Below, one piece after another: positions 8,815-19,730 of a stretch of 64,000 nucleotides of DNA (positions are counted from its first letter, which is position 1; each line of letters begins with the position of its first letter). The position numbers were made by a program, and so were the translations under genes. This DNA is from Pseudomonadota bacterium (GTDB taxonomy: Bacteria > Pseudomonadota > Alphaproteobacteria > Sphingomonadales > Sphingomonadaceae), in contig JAEWBB010000012.1 of assembly GCA_023391375.1 (NCBI GenBank), forward strand, positions 1 through 64,000, given 5' to 3'. The notes beneath the pieces were generated by a model that had not been told where the DNA came from, ran no database searches, and saw only the letters and a list, made by a program, of their open reading frames with translations.

Positions 8815-10020
8815 TCAGTAGATCAGGTAGGGCTTTCGCGCCTCGGCCCAAGCTTGCTCGTCCGTTACGGTGATGGCGTCGAGGTCGTCCGGCGTCGCGG
8901 CCGCGTCGTCGACCCACTCGCGCAGCAGCGGCGAGCCGTTGATGACGTCGATCGCGAGGACGTCGTTGGTATATTCGTATTTGAAGTCCTTGCCGCGCCA
9001 CAGGTCGTAGTCGGGGAAGATGGCGCGGATCGCCTTGAAGGCCAGCGCCTGGATCCGCCACGGCTTGAACCTGTCGTGGTCATAGGCCTCGCCCTCGGCG
9101 TGGATCATGACGCCGTTGCACATCTGGTGGACGTGCTTGTGGAATGTCGGTTCGAACCAGGTCTCGCGGAGCGTGCAGCCGTCGATCCACTGCGGCGCCA
9201 TTTCGCGCATCACGCGCATTACCGCGCGGGCATCAATGTCGGGCGCCCCGAACAGCTCGAGCGGGCGGGTGGTGCCCCTGCCCTCGCTCAGGGTTGCGCC
9301 TTCCAGCATCACGGTGCCGGCATAGGCACGCGCCATGTTGAGGTTGGCGGCGTTGGGCGACGGGTTGACCCACACGCGGTCAGACGGCCAGCCAAAGCCC
9401 GGGCCCTCGTCGGGACTATAACCCTCCATCTCGATCGCCCGGTAATCGACGTCGAGCTTGAAATGGTCGATGAACCAGTGGCCGAGTTCGCCCAGCGTCA
9501 GGCCGTGGCGCATCGGGATCGGACCGGCGCCGACGAAGCTCTCCCAGCCCTCCCGCAGCGTCAGACCCTCGACCGGCCGGCCAGCGGGGTTAGGACGATC
9601 GAGCACCCACACCGCCTTGCCGGTCCTGGCCCCTTCCTCGAGCATGTAGAGCAGCGTGGTGATGAAGGTGTATATGCGGCAGCCAAGGTCCTGAAGGTCG
9701 AACAAGGCGACGTCGAAGGTGCTCATCATCTGCCCGGTCGGGCGGCGAACCTCGCCGTAGAGGCTGAACACCGGGATCTCGTGGACCGGATCGATGAAGT
9801 CCGCGCTCTCGACCATATTGTCCTGCTTGTCGCCCTTCAGCCCGTGCTGCGGCCCGAAGGCGGCGCTGAGACGAATCCCGTCGCACGCGGCGAGCGCGTC
9901 GAGACTATGGGTCAGGTCGCCGGTGACCGAGGCCGGGTGCGCGACCAGCGCGACCCGTTTGCCGCGCAGGGGTTCACGAAGAGCGGGATCGGCGATGAGC
10001 CGTTCGATGCCGAGTTTCAT
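8815..10020 (-). CDS. namZ: Exo-beta-N-acetylmuramidase NamZ (DUF1343 family)
   Basis: The 401-residue product matches the DUF1343/GH171 family, whose characterised member NamZ removes MurNAc from the non-reducing ends of peptidoglycan fragments. Family blocks seen are RVALVAHPASVT near 20-30, FGPQHGLKGDKQDNM near 55-70, FDLQDLGCRIYTFITTLLYM, and WVNPSPNAANLNMARAYAGT. No classical signal peptide is visible from the ATG used here. The start overlaps the stop of the DOMON-like gene (TGATG), so both are translationally coupled. amgK and murU, which act on free MurNAc, are encoded 22 kb away in this window, making a recycling role likely. Confidence 0.88.
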   Translation of the reverse strand: MKLGIERLIADPALREPLRGKRVALVAHPASVTGDLTHSLDALAACDGIRLSAAFGPQHGLKGDKQDNMVESADFIDPVHEIPVFSLYGEVRRPTGQMMSTFDVALFDLQDLGCRIYTFITTLLYMLEEGARTGKAVWVLDRPNPAGRPVEGLTLREGWESFVGAGPIPMRHGLTLGELGHWFIDHFKLDVDYRAIEMEGYSPDEGPGFGWPSDRVWVNPSPNAANLNMARAYAGTVMLEGATLSEGRGTTRPLELFGAPDIDARAVMRVMREMAPQWIDGCTLRETWFEPTFHKHVHQMCNGVMIHAEGEAYDHDRFKPWRIQALAFKAIRAIFPDYDLWRGKDFKYEYTNDVLAIDVINGSPLLREWVDDAAATPDDLDAITVTDEQAWAEARKPYLIY

Positions 10021-10541
10021 CAGCGCGCTATGCTGTCCAATTGCACCTTGAAGCAAGACGGGTCGTGGAAATTTGGCGCACCCTCGGGGTGGCCCATCGC
10101 CCAATAGCTCTTGCTGCCGTCGGTCTCCTCGACAACGGCGGTCAGCGCCATGTGCGCCGACTGATCGAAATCCGCGTTGAGGTGTACGGCGACAGCCAGC
10201 ATGTGCGGCCGGACGGTGGTCAGGATTCGCGCCCGCGTCGGCGTTTCGCGCATGCCCTCGCGGTAGCCATCGAAGGCATAAGACGCCCATTCCCCCGACG
10301 GCGAAAAGTTGAATTCGCAATAGGCTTTGCCGCCGCCTCTTACGAACGCTTCGAAACAGGTCGATTTCCACAGGCCGTCGGTGCGCGGCGCATCCTGGAT
10401 GTAGGGCGGGATGACGACGCGGCTGGTATCAGCGCTCAGGAAATAGCTCAGTAGGAAACCGTAGCGCAGCCGCTCGACATGGACGCGGATGGCTTCCGCC
10501 GCCGACGGCGGGTGCTCGGGATGGGGCTTCAACGCGAACAT
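10020..10541 (-). CDS. DOMON-like domain protein
   Basis: A 173-residue soluble protein resembling the DOMON-like family often found beside DUF1343 genes in sphingomonads. Visible blocks are LWKSTCFEAFV and a carbohydrate-module-like beta-sandwich pattern with YCEFNFSPSGEWASYAFDGYREGM near the middle. DOMON folds bind sugars or haem; with namZ directly downstream and overlapping by one base, a sugar-binding partner role in muropeptide handling is a reasonable inference. I chose the ATG giving MFALKPHPEHPP; a TTG twelve codons upstream is also open. It is divergent from tyrS, with a short shared promoter region. Confidence 0.7.
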   Translation of the reverse strand: MFALKPHPEHPPSAAEAIRVHVERLRYGFLLSYFLSADTSRVVIPPYIQDAPRTDGLWKSTCFEAFVRGGGKAYCEFNFSPSGEWASYAFDGYREGMRETPTRARILTTVRPHMLAVAVHLNADFDQSAHMALTAVVEETDGSKSYWAMGHPEGAPNFHDPSCFKVQLDSIAR

Positions 10542-10609
10542 GCATCGCAAATTGGCAGTTTCGCGCGGGATAGGCAAAGGGCGATGCGCTTTGCTATGCG
10601 CGCCTCCGC

Positions 10610-11832
10610 ATGTCCTACACCTCGTCCCTCCTCAAGCTGCTCGACAGCCGCGGCTACATCCACCAGCTGACCGATCCCGCAGGGCTCGACACGCTTGCCC
10701 GCAAGGGGATCGTGACAGGCTACATCGGCTTCGACGCCACAGCGCCGAGCCTCCACGTCGGCAGTCTCGTTCAGATCATGATGCTGCGCCGCATGCAGCA
10801 GGCGGGGCACCGTCCGATCGTCCTGATGGGCGGCGGCACCACGAAGGTCGGCGATCCCAGTGGCAAGGACGAAAGCCGCAAGATGCTGACCGAGGGCGAC
10901 ATTGCCAATAACATCGCTTCGATCGCCCAGGTCTTCTCGCGCTTCCTCAATTTCGGCGACGGGCCGACCGACGCCATCCTGGTCGACAATGACGAGTGGC
11001 TGGCGAAGCTTGGTTATATCGACGTGCTGCGTACCGTCGGGCCGCATTTCACTATCAACCGGATGATGACGTTCGACAGCGTCAAGCTGCGGCTCGACCG
11101 CGAACAGCCGCTCACCTTCCTCGAATTCAACTACATGATCCTCCAGGCTTACGACTTCCGCGAACTGTCGCGGACTCGCGGCTGCCGGCTCCAGCTCGGC
11201 GGGTCGGACCAGTGGGGCAACATCGTCAACGGGATCGAGCTCGCCCGCCGGATGGACGGCGCCGAGCTTTACGGCGTCACGACGCCGCTCATCACGACCG
11301 CCGACGGCGGGAAGATGGGCAAGACCGCCCGCGGCGCCATCTGGCTGAACGGCGACCAATTGAGTGCGTACGACTATTGGCAATTCTGGCGGAATACGGC
11401 CGACGCCGACGTCGTGAAGTTCCTCAAGGTGTTCACCGACATCCCGCTGAACCAGATCGACGAGTTGGGCCGCCTCGAGGGACAACAGATCAACGAAGCG
11501 AAGATCGCCCTGGCCAACGCCGCGACCGCGATGCTTCACGGCGAGGATGCGGCGCTGATGGCCGCCGAAACGGCACGGCGCACGTTCGACGAGGGTGCCA
11601 GCGACGACAACCTGCCATCGCTCAAGATCGGCGGCGGCAGCATCGGCATCGTGCAGGCGCTGACGGCGCTCGGCTTTTGCGCCTCGAACGGCGAGGCCAA
11701 GCGCAAGATCGCCGAAAATGCGGTCAAGCTGGACGGCGAGACGGTCACCGATCCGTTCCTCCAGGTGACGCTCGACGCCGACCGGCCAGTGAAGCTTTCC
11801 CTCGGCAAGAAGCGTCACGGCCTGCTGACCGC

Positions 11833-11836
<4 letters not shown>
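10610..11836 (+). CDS. tyrS: Tyrosyl-tRNA synthetase
   Basis: Class I synthetase for tRNA-Tyr. The 408-residue product has HVGS (HIGH motif) at 49-52, the tyrosine pocket block LQLGGSDQWGNIVNG at 194-208, the KMSKS-equivalent KMGKT at 235-239 and a C-terminal S4 RNA-binding domain (about 340-408). This is the standard bacterial TyrRS architecture. The TAG stop shares the palindrome CTAG with the stop codon of the convergent recG, so the two genes overlap by four bases and there is no room for an intrinsic terminator between them. Confidence 0.96.
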
Positions 11837-13896
<2,060 letters not shown>

Positions 13897-13994
13897 ACCA
13901 CCCTAGCCAGACGGATGCCCGCTGCCTACATGGGTTTGCGTGGCACCTGCGGCGATTTTCGCCGGCGGGCTCTTTGGCATTGAGGCGGTCGAGT

Positions 13995-14255
13995 ATGGAC
14001 GATGTGATGCGCGCACTGCGCTACCGGGCGTGGCACCGGGGCACGCGCGAGGCGGACATGATGATCGGCGGCTTCTTCGACGCCCATCACGCGTCGTGGG
14101 GACCGCACGAGCGCGCACTGTTCGCCGCCCTGCTGACCGAGACAGATGTCGACATCATGGCGTGGGGCATCGGCACGCAAGCCGTTCCCGAACGTTACGA
14201 AGGGCCGATGATGGACGCCTTCCAACGCCTCGACTTCATCAGGGTCGCCAAGTGA
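13995..14255 (+). CDS. sdhE: Succinate dehydrogenase assembly factor SdhE
   Basis: SdhE helps attach FAD covalently to the flavoprotein subunit of succinate dehydrogenase. The 86-residue protein has the family signature RGTREADMMIGGFF (RGxxExD motif, residues 16-29), a Trp-Gly-x-His region and the C-terminal hydrophobic block. Size matches the family. The ATG is preceded by GAGGCGGTC; a TTG seven codons earlier is also in frame. Its TGA stop lies inside the GTG start of mfd (GTGA), so the two are translationally coupled. No sdh structural genes are in the window. Confidence 0.93.
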   Translation: MDDVMRALRYRAWHRGTREADMMIGGFFDAHHASWGPHERALFAALLTETDVDIMAWGIGTQAVPERYEGPMMDAFQRLDFIRVAK

Positions 14256-17200
14256 GCGACCTGCAGCGCATCCTGAAGGCCGACGGGCCGCTCACCCTGT
14301 CCGGCGTGCCCGCGGGCTTCCTGCCGTGGCTGGCGGGCGACCTGGCGCGCGCCGCGGCGGGAACCGGCAAGGGCGGTCGACTAGTTCTGGTCGCGGCCGA
14401 TGAAGCGGCAATGCGCAGCCTGGCCGAGACGATTCCGGTGTTCGCGCCGGACATCGAGGTGATGCAACTGCCCGCATGGGATTGCCTGCCCTACGATCGC
14501 GCCTCCCCGGCGCTACGCGTCATGGCCGAGCGGCTGGCCACGCTCAACGCGCTCCAGCAGCCGCGCAAGGGCGCCCAAGTGCTGTTGACCACCGCGACGG
14601 CCGTCGGGCAGCGCCTCCTGACACCATTCCGGGTGCGCCAACTCACACGCCGACTGGCCGAAGGCGAGCGGATCGAGCGCGATTCCCTGGTCGCCCTTCT
14701 CAGCGCCAATGGCTACCAGCGGACCGACGCCGTCCATGACGCCGGCGAGTTTGCCGTGCGCGGATCGATCGTTGACGTCTATCCGTCCGGCCTGCCGCAG
14801 CCGATCCGGCTCGATTTCTTCGGTGACGAAGTCGAGACGATGCGGTTTTTCGACCCGTCCGACCAGCGCTCAAGCGGCCGCGCGGAGGCGTTCACGCTGA
14901 TGCCGGCGAGCGAGGCATTGCTCGACGAGGAGAGCATCAAACGCTTCCGCGCTCGTTACCGCGAGCAGTTCGGCGCCAACGCGACCGGCGACCCGCTCTA
15001 CCAGGCGGTGAGTGACGGGCGGCGCCTGGCGGGCATGGAGCACTGGCTTCCCCTGTTCGAGGACAAGCTCGCCACCCTGTTCGATCATCTGTCGGACGAC
15101 GACCTGGTCCTGCGCGAAGCCAACGCCGACAGCGCCTTCCAGGCGCGCGCGGAGGCGCTGGAGGATTATTTCGCCAATCGCGAGCGGGCGATGGTGGCCG
15201 AACCGGGCAGCTATCGGCCGCTCAAGCCGAACGCCCTCTACCTCGCTGCCAGCGAGTGGAAGACAGCGATCGCCGATCGGCCGATCCACCTCGCGACGCC
15301 GTTCCGCGAGCCGGAGAGCGACACCGTCCTCGATTTCGACGTTGACGGCCCGCGCGACTTCGCACCGGAGCGGGCGCAGAACGCGAATGTCTACGAAGCG
15401 GTGGTCAAGCACGCCGCCAAGCTGCGGAAAGACGGTCAGAAAATTGTCCTCGCCAGCTATAGCGCAGGTGCCCGCGAGCGACTGGCGGGATTGCTCGAAG
15501 ACCATGGTCTGAAATCGCTGAGTCAAGTCCGCACCTGGCAGGAGGCGCTGGGCGCGAAAGGCGAAGCAGCGCTTCTCGTCCTCCCCCTCGACCACGGCTT
15601 TACTGGCCCTGACGTAGCCATTCTCACCGAGCAGGACATGCTCGGCGACCGGCTGGTCCGCCGCAAGAAGCGCCGCAAGAGCGCCGATGCCTTTCTCGCC
15701 GAACTGGCCGCCCTCACGCCGGGCGACCTCGTCGTCCACGCCGAACATGGGATCGGCCGCTACCTCGGCCTGACGTCGGTCCCCGTCGGCAAGGCGCCGC
15801 ACGATTGCGTCGCACTGGAGTATTCGGGCGGGGACAAGCTCTACGTCCCGGTCGAGAATATCGACGTCCTGTCGCGCTATGGCGCCGACAGCGAACGGGC
15901 GAGCCTCGACAAGCTCGGCGGCGAGGCCTGGCAGCGGCGCAAGAGCCGGATGAAGGAGCGGATCCGCGAAATCGCGGGCGAACTGATCAAGACCGCCGCG
16001 ATCCGCGCCACCCGGCCTGGGCAGGCGGCGGAAATCGACAGTAGCTACCCGGCTTTCGTCGACCGCTTCCCTCATGAAGAGACCGACGACCAGGACCGCG
16101 CGATCGGCGAGGTGCTCGAGGACCTCTCGTCGGGCAGGCCGATGGATCGCCTCGTCTGCGGCGACGTCGGCTTCGGCAAGACCGAGGTCGCGCTCCGCGC
16201 CGCCTTCGTCGCGGCGATGGCGGGGTACCAGGTCGCGGTGATCGCACCAACCACCCTGCTCGCCCGCCAGCATCACAAGAATTTCGTCGAGCGCTTTTCC
16301 GGCTTCCCGATCGAGGTCGGCCGCCTGTCGCGGCTGGTGCCGGCGAATGAGGCCAAGGCGACCAAGGAGGGCCTTGAAAAAGGGACCGTCGACATCGTCA
16401 TCGGCACCCACGCCCTACTCGGAAAAGCGTTGAAGTTCAAGAAGCTGGGCCTCGTCATTGTCGACGAGGAGCAGCATTTCGGCGTGACCCACAAGGAGCG
16501 CCTGAAGATGCTGCGCGAGGATGTGCACGTTCTCACGCTGACTGCGACGCCGATCCCGCGCACGCTGCAGATGGCGATGTCGGGCCTTCGAGAACTGTCG
16601 GTGATCCAAACTCCGCCGGTCGACCGGCTGGCGATCCGCACCTACGTCGCGCCTTGGGACCCGGTGGTGGTGCGCGAGGCGCTGCTGCGCGAACACTACC
16701 GCGGCGGGCAGAGCTTCCTCGTGGCACCGCGGATTGCCGATCTCGCCAACCTCGAGGATTTCCTGCGCGAGGAGGTGCCCGAGGTGAAGTTCGTCACCGC
16801 CCATGGCCAGATGGCGGCAGGCGAGGTCGAGGAACGGATGAGCGCCTTCTACGACAAGAAATATGACGTCCTGCTGTCGACCACGATCGTCGAGAGCGGG
16901 CTCGATATCCCGAGCGCCAACACCCTGATCGTGCACCGCGCCGACCGCTTCGGCCTCGCCCAGCTTTACCAGTTGCGCGGCCGCGTGGGGCGTTCGAAGA
17001 CCCGTGCCTACGCTTACCTGACCACCGAACCGAACCGAGTCGTGACCGAAGGCGCGGACAAGCGGCTAACCGTGCTGGCCAACCTCGACAGCCTGGGCGC
17101 GGGCTTCCAGCTCGCCAGCCACGACCTCGACATCCGCGGCGCGGGCAACCTGCTCGGCGATGAGCAGTCCGGGCATATCAAGGAGGTCGGATTCGAACTC

Positions 17201-17755
17201 TACCAGTCGATGCTGGAAGAGGCGATCCTCGAGATGAAGAGTGGCCGCGACGTGCCACTCAAGGAAGAATTCTCGCCGCAAATCAGTGTCGAAGCGCCGA
17301 TTCTTATCCCCGAGACTTATGTGCCCGACCTCGACCTGCGGATGGGCCTCTACCGCCGCCTCGCCGAGTTGGAGGATCGCCAGCAAGTCGAGGAATTCGC
17401 GGCCGAGATGATCGACCGCTTCGGCAAGCTGCCGCAGGAGACTTCGAATCTGCTGCAGATCGTCGAGACCAAGATCAACTGCCGAAAGGCCTGCATCGCC
17501 CGCATCGACGCGGGTGCGAAGGGTGCCGTGGTGACGTTCGGCGAGCAGGGCTTCCCCGACCTCGCCGGCCTGCTCGGGTACGTCGATCGACTGAAGGGAT
17601 CCGCCAAGCTTCGGCCCGACAACAAGCTGGTCGTCAGCCGCGACTGGCCCTCAGGCGAGCAACGTCTCAACGGCGCGCTGCAGATTTCGCGAGGGTTGAT
17701 GAAAATTGCGCTCGCCAGCGAAGCGAAGACGGCCAAGGCGCTAGAGCCGGCCTAG
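14252..17755 (+). CDS. mfd: Transcription-repair coupling factor Mfd
   Basis: Mfd removes RNA polymerase stalled at lesions and recruits UvrA. The 1167-residue product shows the UvrB-like N-terminal modules, the RNA polymerase interaction domain (around LVVHAEHGIGRYLGLT), the translocase domains with Walker A GDVGFGKTEVA, the DEEQ box (VDEEQHFGV), TATPIPRTL and QLRGRVGRS, and the C-terminal UvrA-masking domain. The start is a GTG overlapping the sdhE stop by four bases; it gives the usual length, while the frame is open further upstream inside sdhE. The TAG stop shares CTAG with the convergent EAL gene. Confidence 0.96.
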   Translation: MSDLQRILKADGPLTLSGVPAGFLPWLAGDLARAAAGTGKGGRLVLVAADEAAMRSLAETIPVFAPDIEVMQLPAWDCLPYDRASPALRVMAERLATLNALQQPRKGAQVLLTTATAVGQRLLTPFRVRQLTRRLAEGERIERDSLVALLSANGYQRTDAVHDAGEFAVRGSIVDVYPSGLPQPIRLDFFGDEVETMRFFDPSDQRSSGRAEAFTLMPASEALLDEESIKRFRARYREQFGANATGDPLYQAVSDGRRLAGMEHWLPLFEDKLATLFDHLSDDDLVLREANADSAFQARAEALEDYFANRERAMVAEPGSYRPLKPNALYLAASEWKTAIADRPIHLATPFREPESDTVLDFDVDGPRDFAPERAQNANVYEAVVKHAAKLRKDGQKIVLASYSAGARERLAGLLEDHGLKSLSQVRTWQEALGAKGEAALLVLPLDHGFTGPDVAILTEQDMLGDRLVRRKKRRKSADAFLAELAALTPGDLVVHAEHGIGRYLGLTSVPVGKAPHDCVALEYSGGDKLYVPVENIDVLSRYGADSERASLDKLGGEAWQRRKSRMKERIREIAGELIKTAAIRATRPGQAAEIDSSYPAFVDRFPHEETDDQDRAIGEVLEDLSSGRPMDRLVCGDVGFGKTEVALRAAFVAAMAGYQVAVIAPTTLLARQHHKNFVERFSGFPIEVGRLSRLVPANEAKATKEGLEKGTVDIVIGTHALLGKALKFKKLGLVIVDEEQHFGVTHKERLKMLREDVHVLTLTATPIPRTLQMAMSGLRELSVIQTPPVDRLAIRTYVAPWDPVVVREALLREHYRGGQSFLVAPRIADLANLEDFLREEVPEVKFVTAHGQMAAGEVEERMSAFYDKKYDVLLSTTIVESGLDIPSANTLIVHRADRFGLAQLYQLRGRVGRSKTRAYAYLTTEPNRVVTEGADKRLTVLANLDSLGAGFQLASHDLDIRGAGNLLGDEQSGHIKEVGFELYQSMLEEAILEMKSGRDVPLKEEFSPQISVEAPILIPETYVPDLDLRMGLYRRLAELEDRQQVEEFAAEMIDRFGKLPQETSNLLQIVETKINCRKACIARIDAGAKGAVVTFGEQGFPDLAGLLGYVDRLKGSAKLRPDNKLVVSRDWPSGEQRLNGALQISRGLMKIALASEAKTAKALEPA

Positions 17756-18573
17756 GCGGCTTTCGCTTCGGCGGCGGATGCGGCGACGAATCGGGCCAGC
17801 TCTTCTTCGGTCAGTGCACCTGCGCCGAGGAAGCCTTGGTACAGATCGACGCCCCAGTCCGCGAGCAACTGGAGTTGCGCCCGCGTCTCCACGCCTTCGA
17901 CCACGACCTTGAGGCCGAGTTCGCGGGCCATGCCGATCATCGCCTTGACGACAATCCGATCTCGCGATCCGCCGACCAGGTCGGCAACGAGCCCGCGGTC
18001 GATCTTCATCGCGTCGAGGGGCAGCGAGGTGAGGTAGGCAAGGTTTGCGTAACCGGTCCCGAAATCGTCGACTGCGATCCGAATGCCGGCTTCGCGCAGG
18101 ATGGCGAGGCGCGAAGCAATGGCGGGCCTGTCCATGACCAACGCGCTTTCGACGATCTCGACCGTCAGACGTTCTGGGTCCAGCCCCACCTCTTCGAGTT
18201 GGTCGAGCAGCCATCGCTCATATCCTTCGCGCGCAAGGTCTTGCGGCAGGATATTGAGGGATAGGTGAAGCGTGGACAGCCTGCCGGGCCATTGCGACGC
18301 GATCTCCAGCGCACGGCGTTGAAGGGTTCGCGACAGGCGTTCGTCGAGTCGGCCTGCGGCGGCCCGCTCGAACAACTCATCGGCGCTCCCCGCCTCGTCC
18401 CAACGGGCCAGCGCCTCGGCACCGATGACGGCCCCGCTGACGGGATCGATCTGGGGCTGGAACAGGATGGTGAAACGGCCATCCGCGATCGCGGCTTCCA
18501 GCGGCGCGTCGCGGCGCGGGCGCCGCGCAGGCGCAAGCCGGTCGTTCGAACGACGTGGTAAACGCGTACCCAT
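17752..18573 (-). CDS. EAL-domain cyclic-di-GMP phosphodiesterase
   Basis: A 273-residue protein consisting of a short Arg-rich N-terminus and one EAL domain. All catalytic positions I can place are present: EAL at 53-55, N107, E139, the DDFGTGYA motif at 169-176, K190 (MKIDRG), E226 (VVEGVET) and Q246 (YQGFLGA). It is therefore likely an active c-di-GMP hydrolase, acting in the cytoplasm; there is no membrane segment or attached GGDEF domain. The ATG lacks a good ribosome-binding site, so the N-terminus is less certain. It overlaps mfd tail to tail by four bases and is divergent from nadK. Confidence 0.9.
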   Translation of the reverse strand: MGTRLPRRSNDRLAPARRPRRDAPLEAAIADGRFTILFQPQIDPVSGAVIGAEALARWDEAGSADELFERAAAGRLDERLSRTLQRRALEIASQWPGRLSTLHLSLNILPQDLAREGYERWLLDQLEEVGLDPERLTVEIVESALVMDRPAIASRLAILREAGIRIAVDDFGTGYANLAYLTSLPLDAMKIDRGLVADLVGGSRDRIVVKAMIGMARELGLKVVVEGVETRAQLQLLADWGVDLYQGFLGAGALTEEELARFVAASAAEAKAA

Positions 18574-18686
18574 GGCGAGGAGGTAACGTCCCGCCCGGCC
18601 CGGTGGAACGCCACTGGACGAAGTGACCCAAAGCGGGACAGTGGCGCTTGGAACCGGCCGCGCCTATGTTGGCGCCATCCAGCGGC

Positions 18687-18691
18687 AGGAG
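18687..18691 (+). promoter_or_regulatory. Ribosome-binding site fixing the nadK start
   Basis: AGGAG lies nine bases before a GTG codon and is the best Shine-Dalgarno match upstream of nadK. It favours the GTG start over an ATG 26 codons further upstream, which has no such site and would add an unusual N-terminal extension. Confidence 0.6.
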
Positions 18692-18700
18692 CCCGACCAA

Positions 18701-19516
18701 GTGCGCCAGGACCCGATCGACAGCGGCGTTGACCCGCGCGACCTTGCCGCGCGCGGTTTCGGCCTGCTCGCCTCGCCGACCGAAGCGGCACAGGCCGCGG
18801 AAAAAATGCTTCGCCGCCGTTACCAGTGGGCCGACGCCGATGCGGCAGAGCGTCTGGTGGCGCTCGGCGGCGACGGCTTCATGCTCCAGACGCTCCACGC
18901 CATGCTGGAGGCCGACACGCCACGCCCGGTATTCGGCATGAACCGCGGCACGGTCGGCTTCCTCATGAACGAATGGCGCCTCGACCGGCTTGCAGAGCGG
19001 CTGGAGCGTGCGAAGGCAATCAAGGTGCGCCCATTGTCGATGTGCGCCACCAGGGTCGACGGTTCGACACTGACCCATGCCGCCATCAACGAAGTGTCGT
19101 TGCTGCGCGAAACGCGCCAGACGGCCAAGCTGGAAATCAGCGTCAACCGGCGGGTGGTGCTGCCCGAATTGTCGGCGGACGGCGTGCTCGTCGCCACCCC
19201 GGCGGGCTCGACCGCCTACAACCTGTCCGCGAACGGGCCGATTCTACCGCTGGCGGCGCGGATGCTCGCCCTCACCCCGATCAGCCCTTTCCGGCCCCGT
19301 CGGTGGCAGGGCGCCATCCTGCCCGACGACGTCGCAGTCCGGTTTCGCGTGCTGGAGGCTGCGAACAGGCCGGTTTCGGCCGTCGCCGACCAGTTCGAGG
19401 TCCGCGAGGTCGCCACTGTCGACGTCACGCTCGACACTGAGCGGACGCTGACCTTGCTGTTCGATCCCGAGCACGCGCTGGACGAGCGTATCGCAATGGA
19501 GCAATTTGCGACTTGA
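18701..19516 (+). CDS. nadK: NAD kinase
   Basis: NAD kinase makes NADP from NAD and ATP. From the GTG preceded by AGGAG, the product is 271 residues. It has the GGDG motif at 56-59 (ALGGDGFML), the conserved NEVSLLRE block and DGVLVATPAGSTAYNLSANG, the second family signature. The frame is open upstream to an ATG that would add 26 residues, but that extension has no support. It is followed by tRNA-Asn and a bidirectional terminator. The first residues (up to about 18) before GLLASPTEAA are still slightly longer than I expect for the family, so the true start could be later. Confidence 0.92.
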   Translation: MRQDPIDSGVDPRDLAARGFGLLASPTEAAQAAEKMLRRRYQWADADAAERLVALGGDGFMLQTLHAMLEADTPRPVFGMNRGTVGFLMNEWRLDRLAERLERAKAIKVRPLSMCATRVDGSTLTHAAINEVSLLRETRQTAKLEISVNRRVVLPELSADGVLVATPAGSTAYNLSANGPILPLAARMLALTPISPFRPRRWQGAILPDDVAVRFRVLEAANRPVSAVADQFEVREVATVDVTLDTERTLTLLFDPEHALDERIAMEQFAT

Positions 19517-19572
19517 GGCTTGCGAATCCGATTCCGCTTTGTCATAGGCCCCTCGTCCGCACGACGGACCGC

Positions 19573-19647
19573 TCCCCGATAGCTCAGCGGTAGAGTAGGT
19601 GACTGTTAATCACTTGGTCGTTGGTTCGAATCCAACTCGGGGAGCCA
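19573..19647 (+). tRNA. tRNA-Asn (GTT)
   Basis: A 75-base cloverleaf with encoded CCA. The acceptor arms are TCCCCGA and TCGGGGA; the D arm begins GCTC-AGCGG; the anticodon stem GGTGA/TCACT encloses CTGTTAA with anticodon GTT at 19605-19607; the T arm is GTTGG-TTCGAAT-CCAAC. It lies 56 bases after nadK and is followed at once by a strong terminator hairpin. Confidence 0.97.
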
Positions 19648-19667
19648 GCTTTTCGAAACAAAAGAAA

Positions 19668-19700
19668 AAGCGGCGGGTTTAGGCCCGCCGCTTCTTTTTT
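19668..19700 (+). terminator. Bidirectional intrinsic terminator, tRNA-Asn / putA
   Basis: A perfect 10-bp stem (AAGCGGCGGG and CCCGCCGCTT) with a 6-base loop, followed on the + strand by CTTTTTT and on the - strand by TTTCTTTTG. It can end both the tRNA-Asn transcript and the putA transcript arriving from the other side. Confidence 0.85.
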
Positions 19701-19730
19701 GTCTGCTGAAGACTGGCGAGGCCGAGGCCC

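Noticed and set aside
18623..18700. Upstream ATG as the nadK start
   Set aside because: It lacks a Shine-Dalgarno and would add 26 residues not typical of the family; the GTG with AGGAG fits better.
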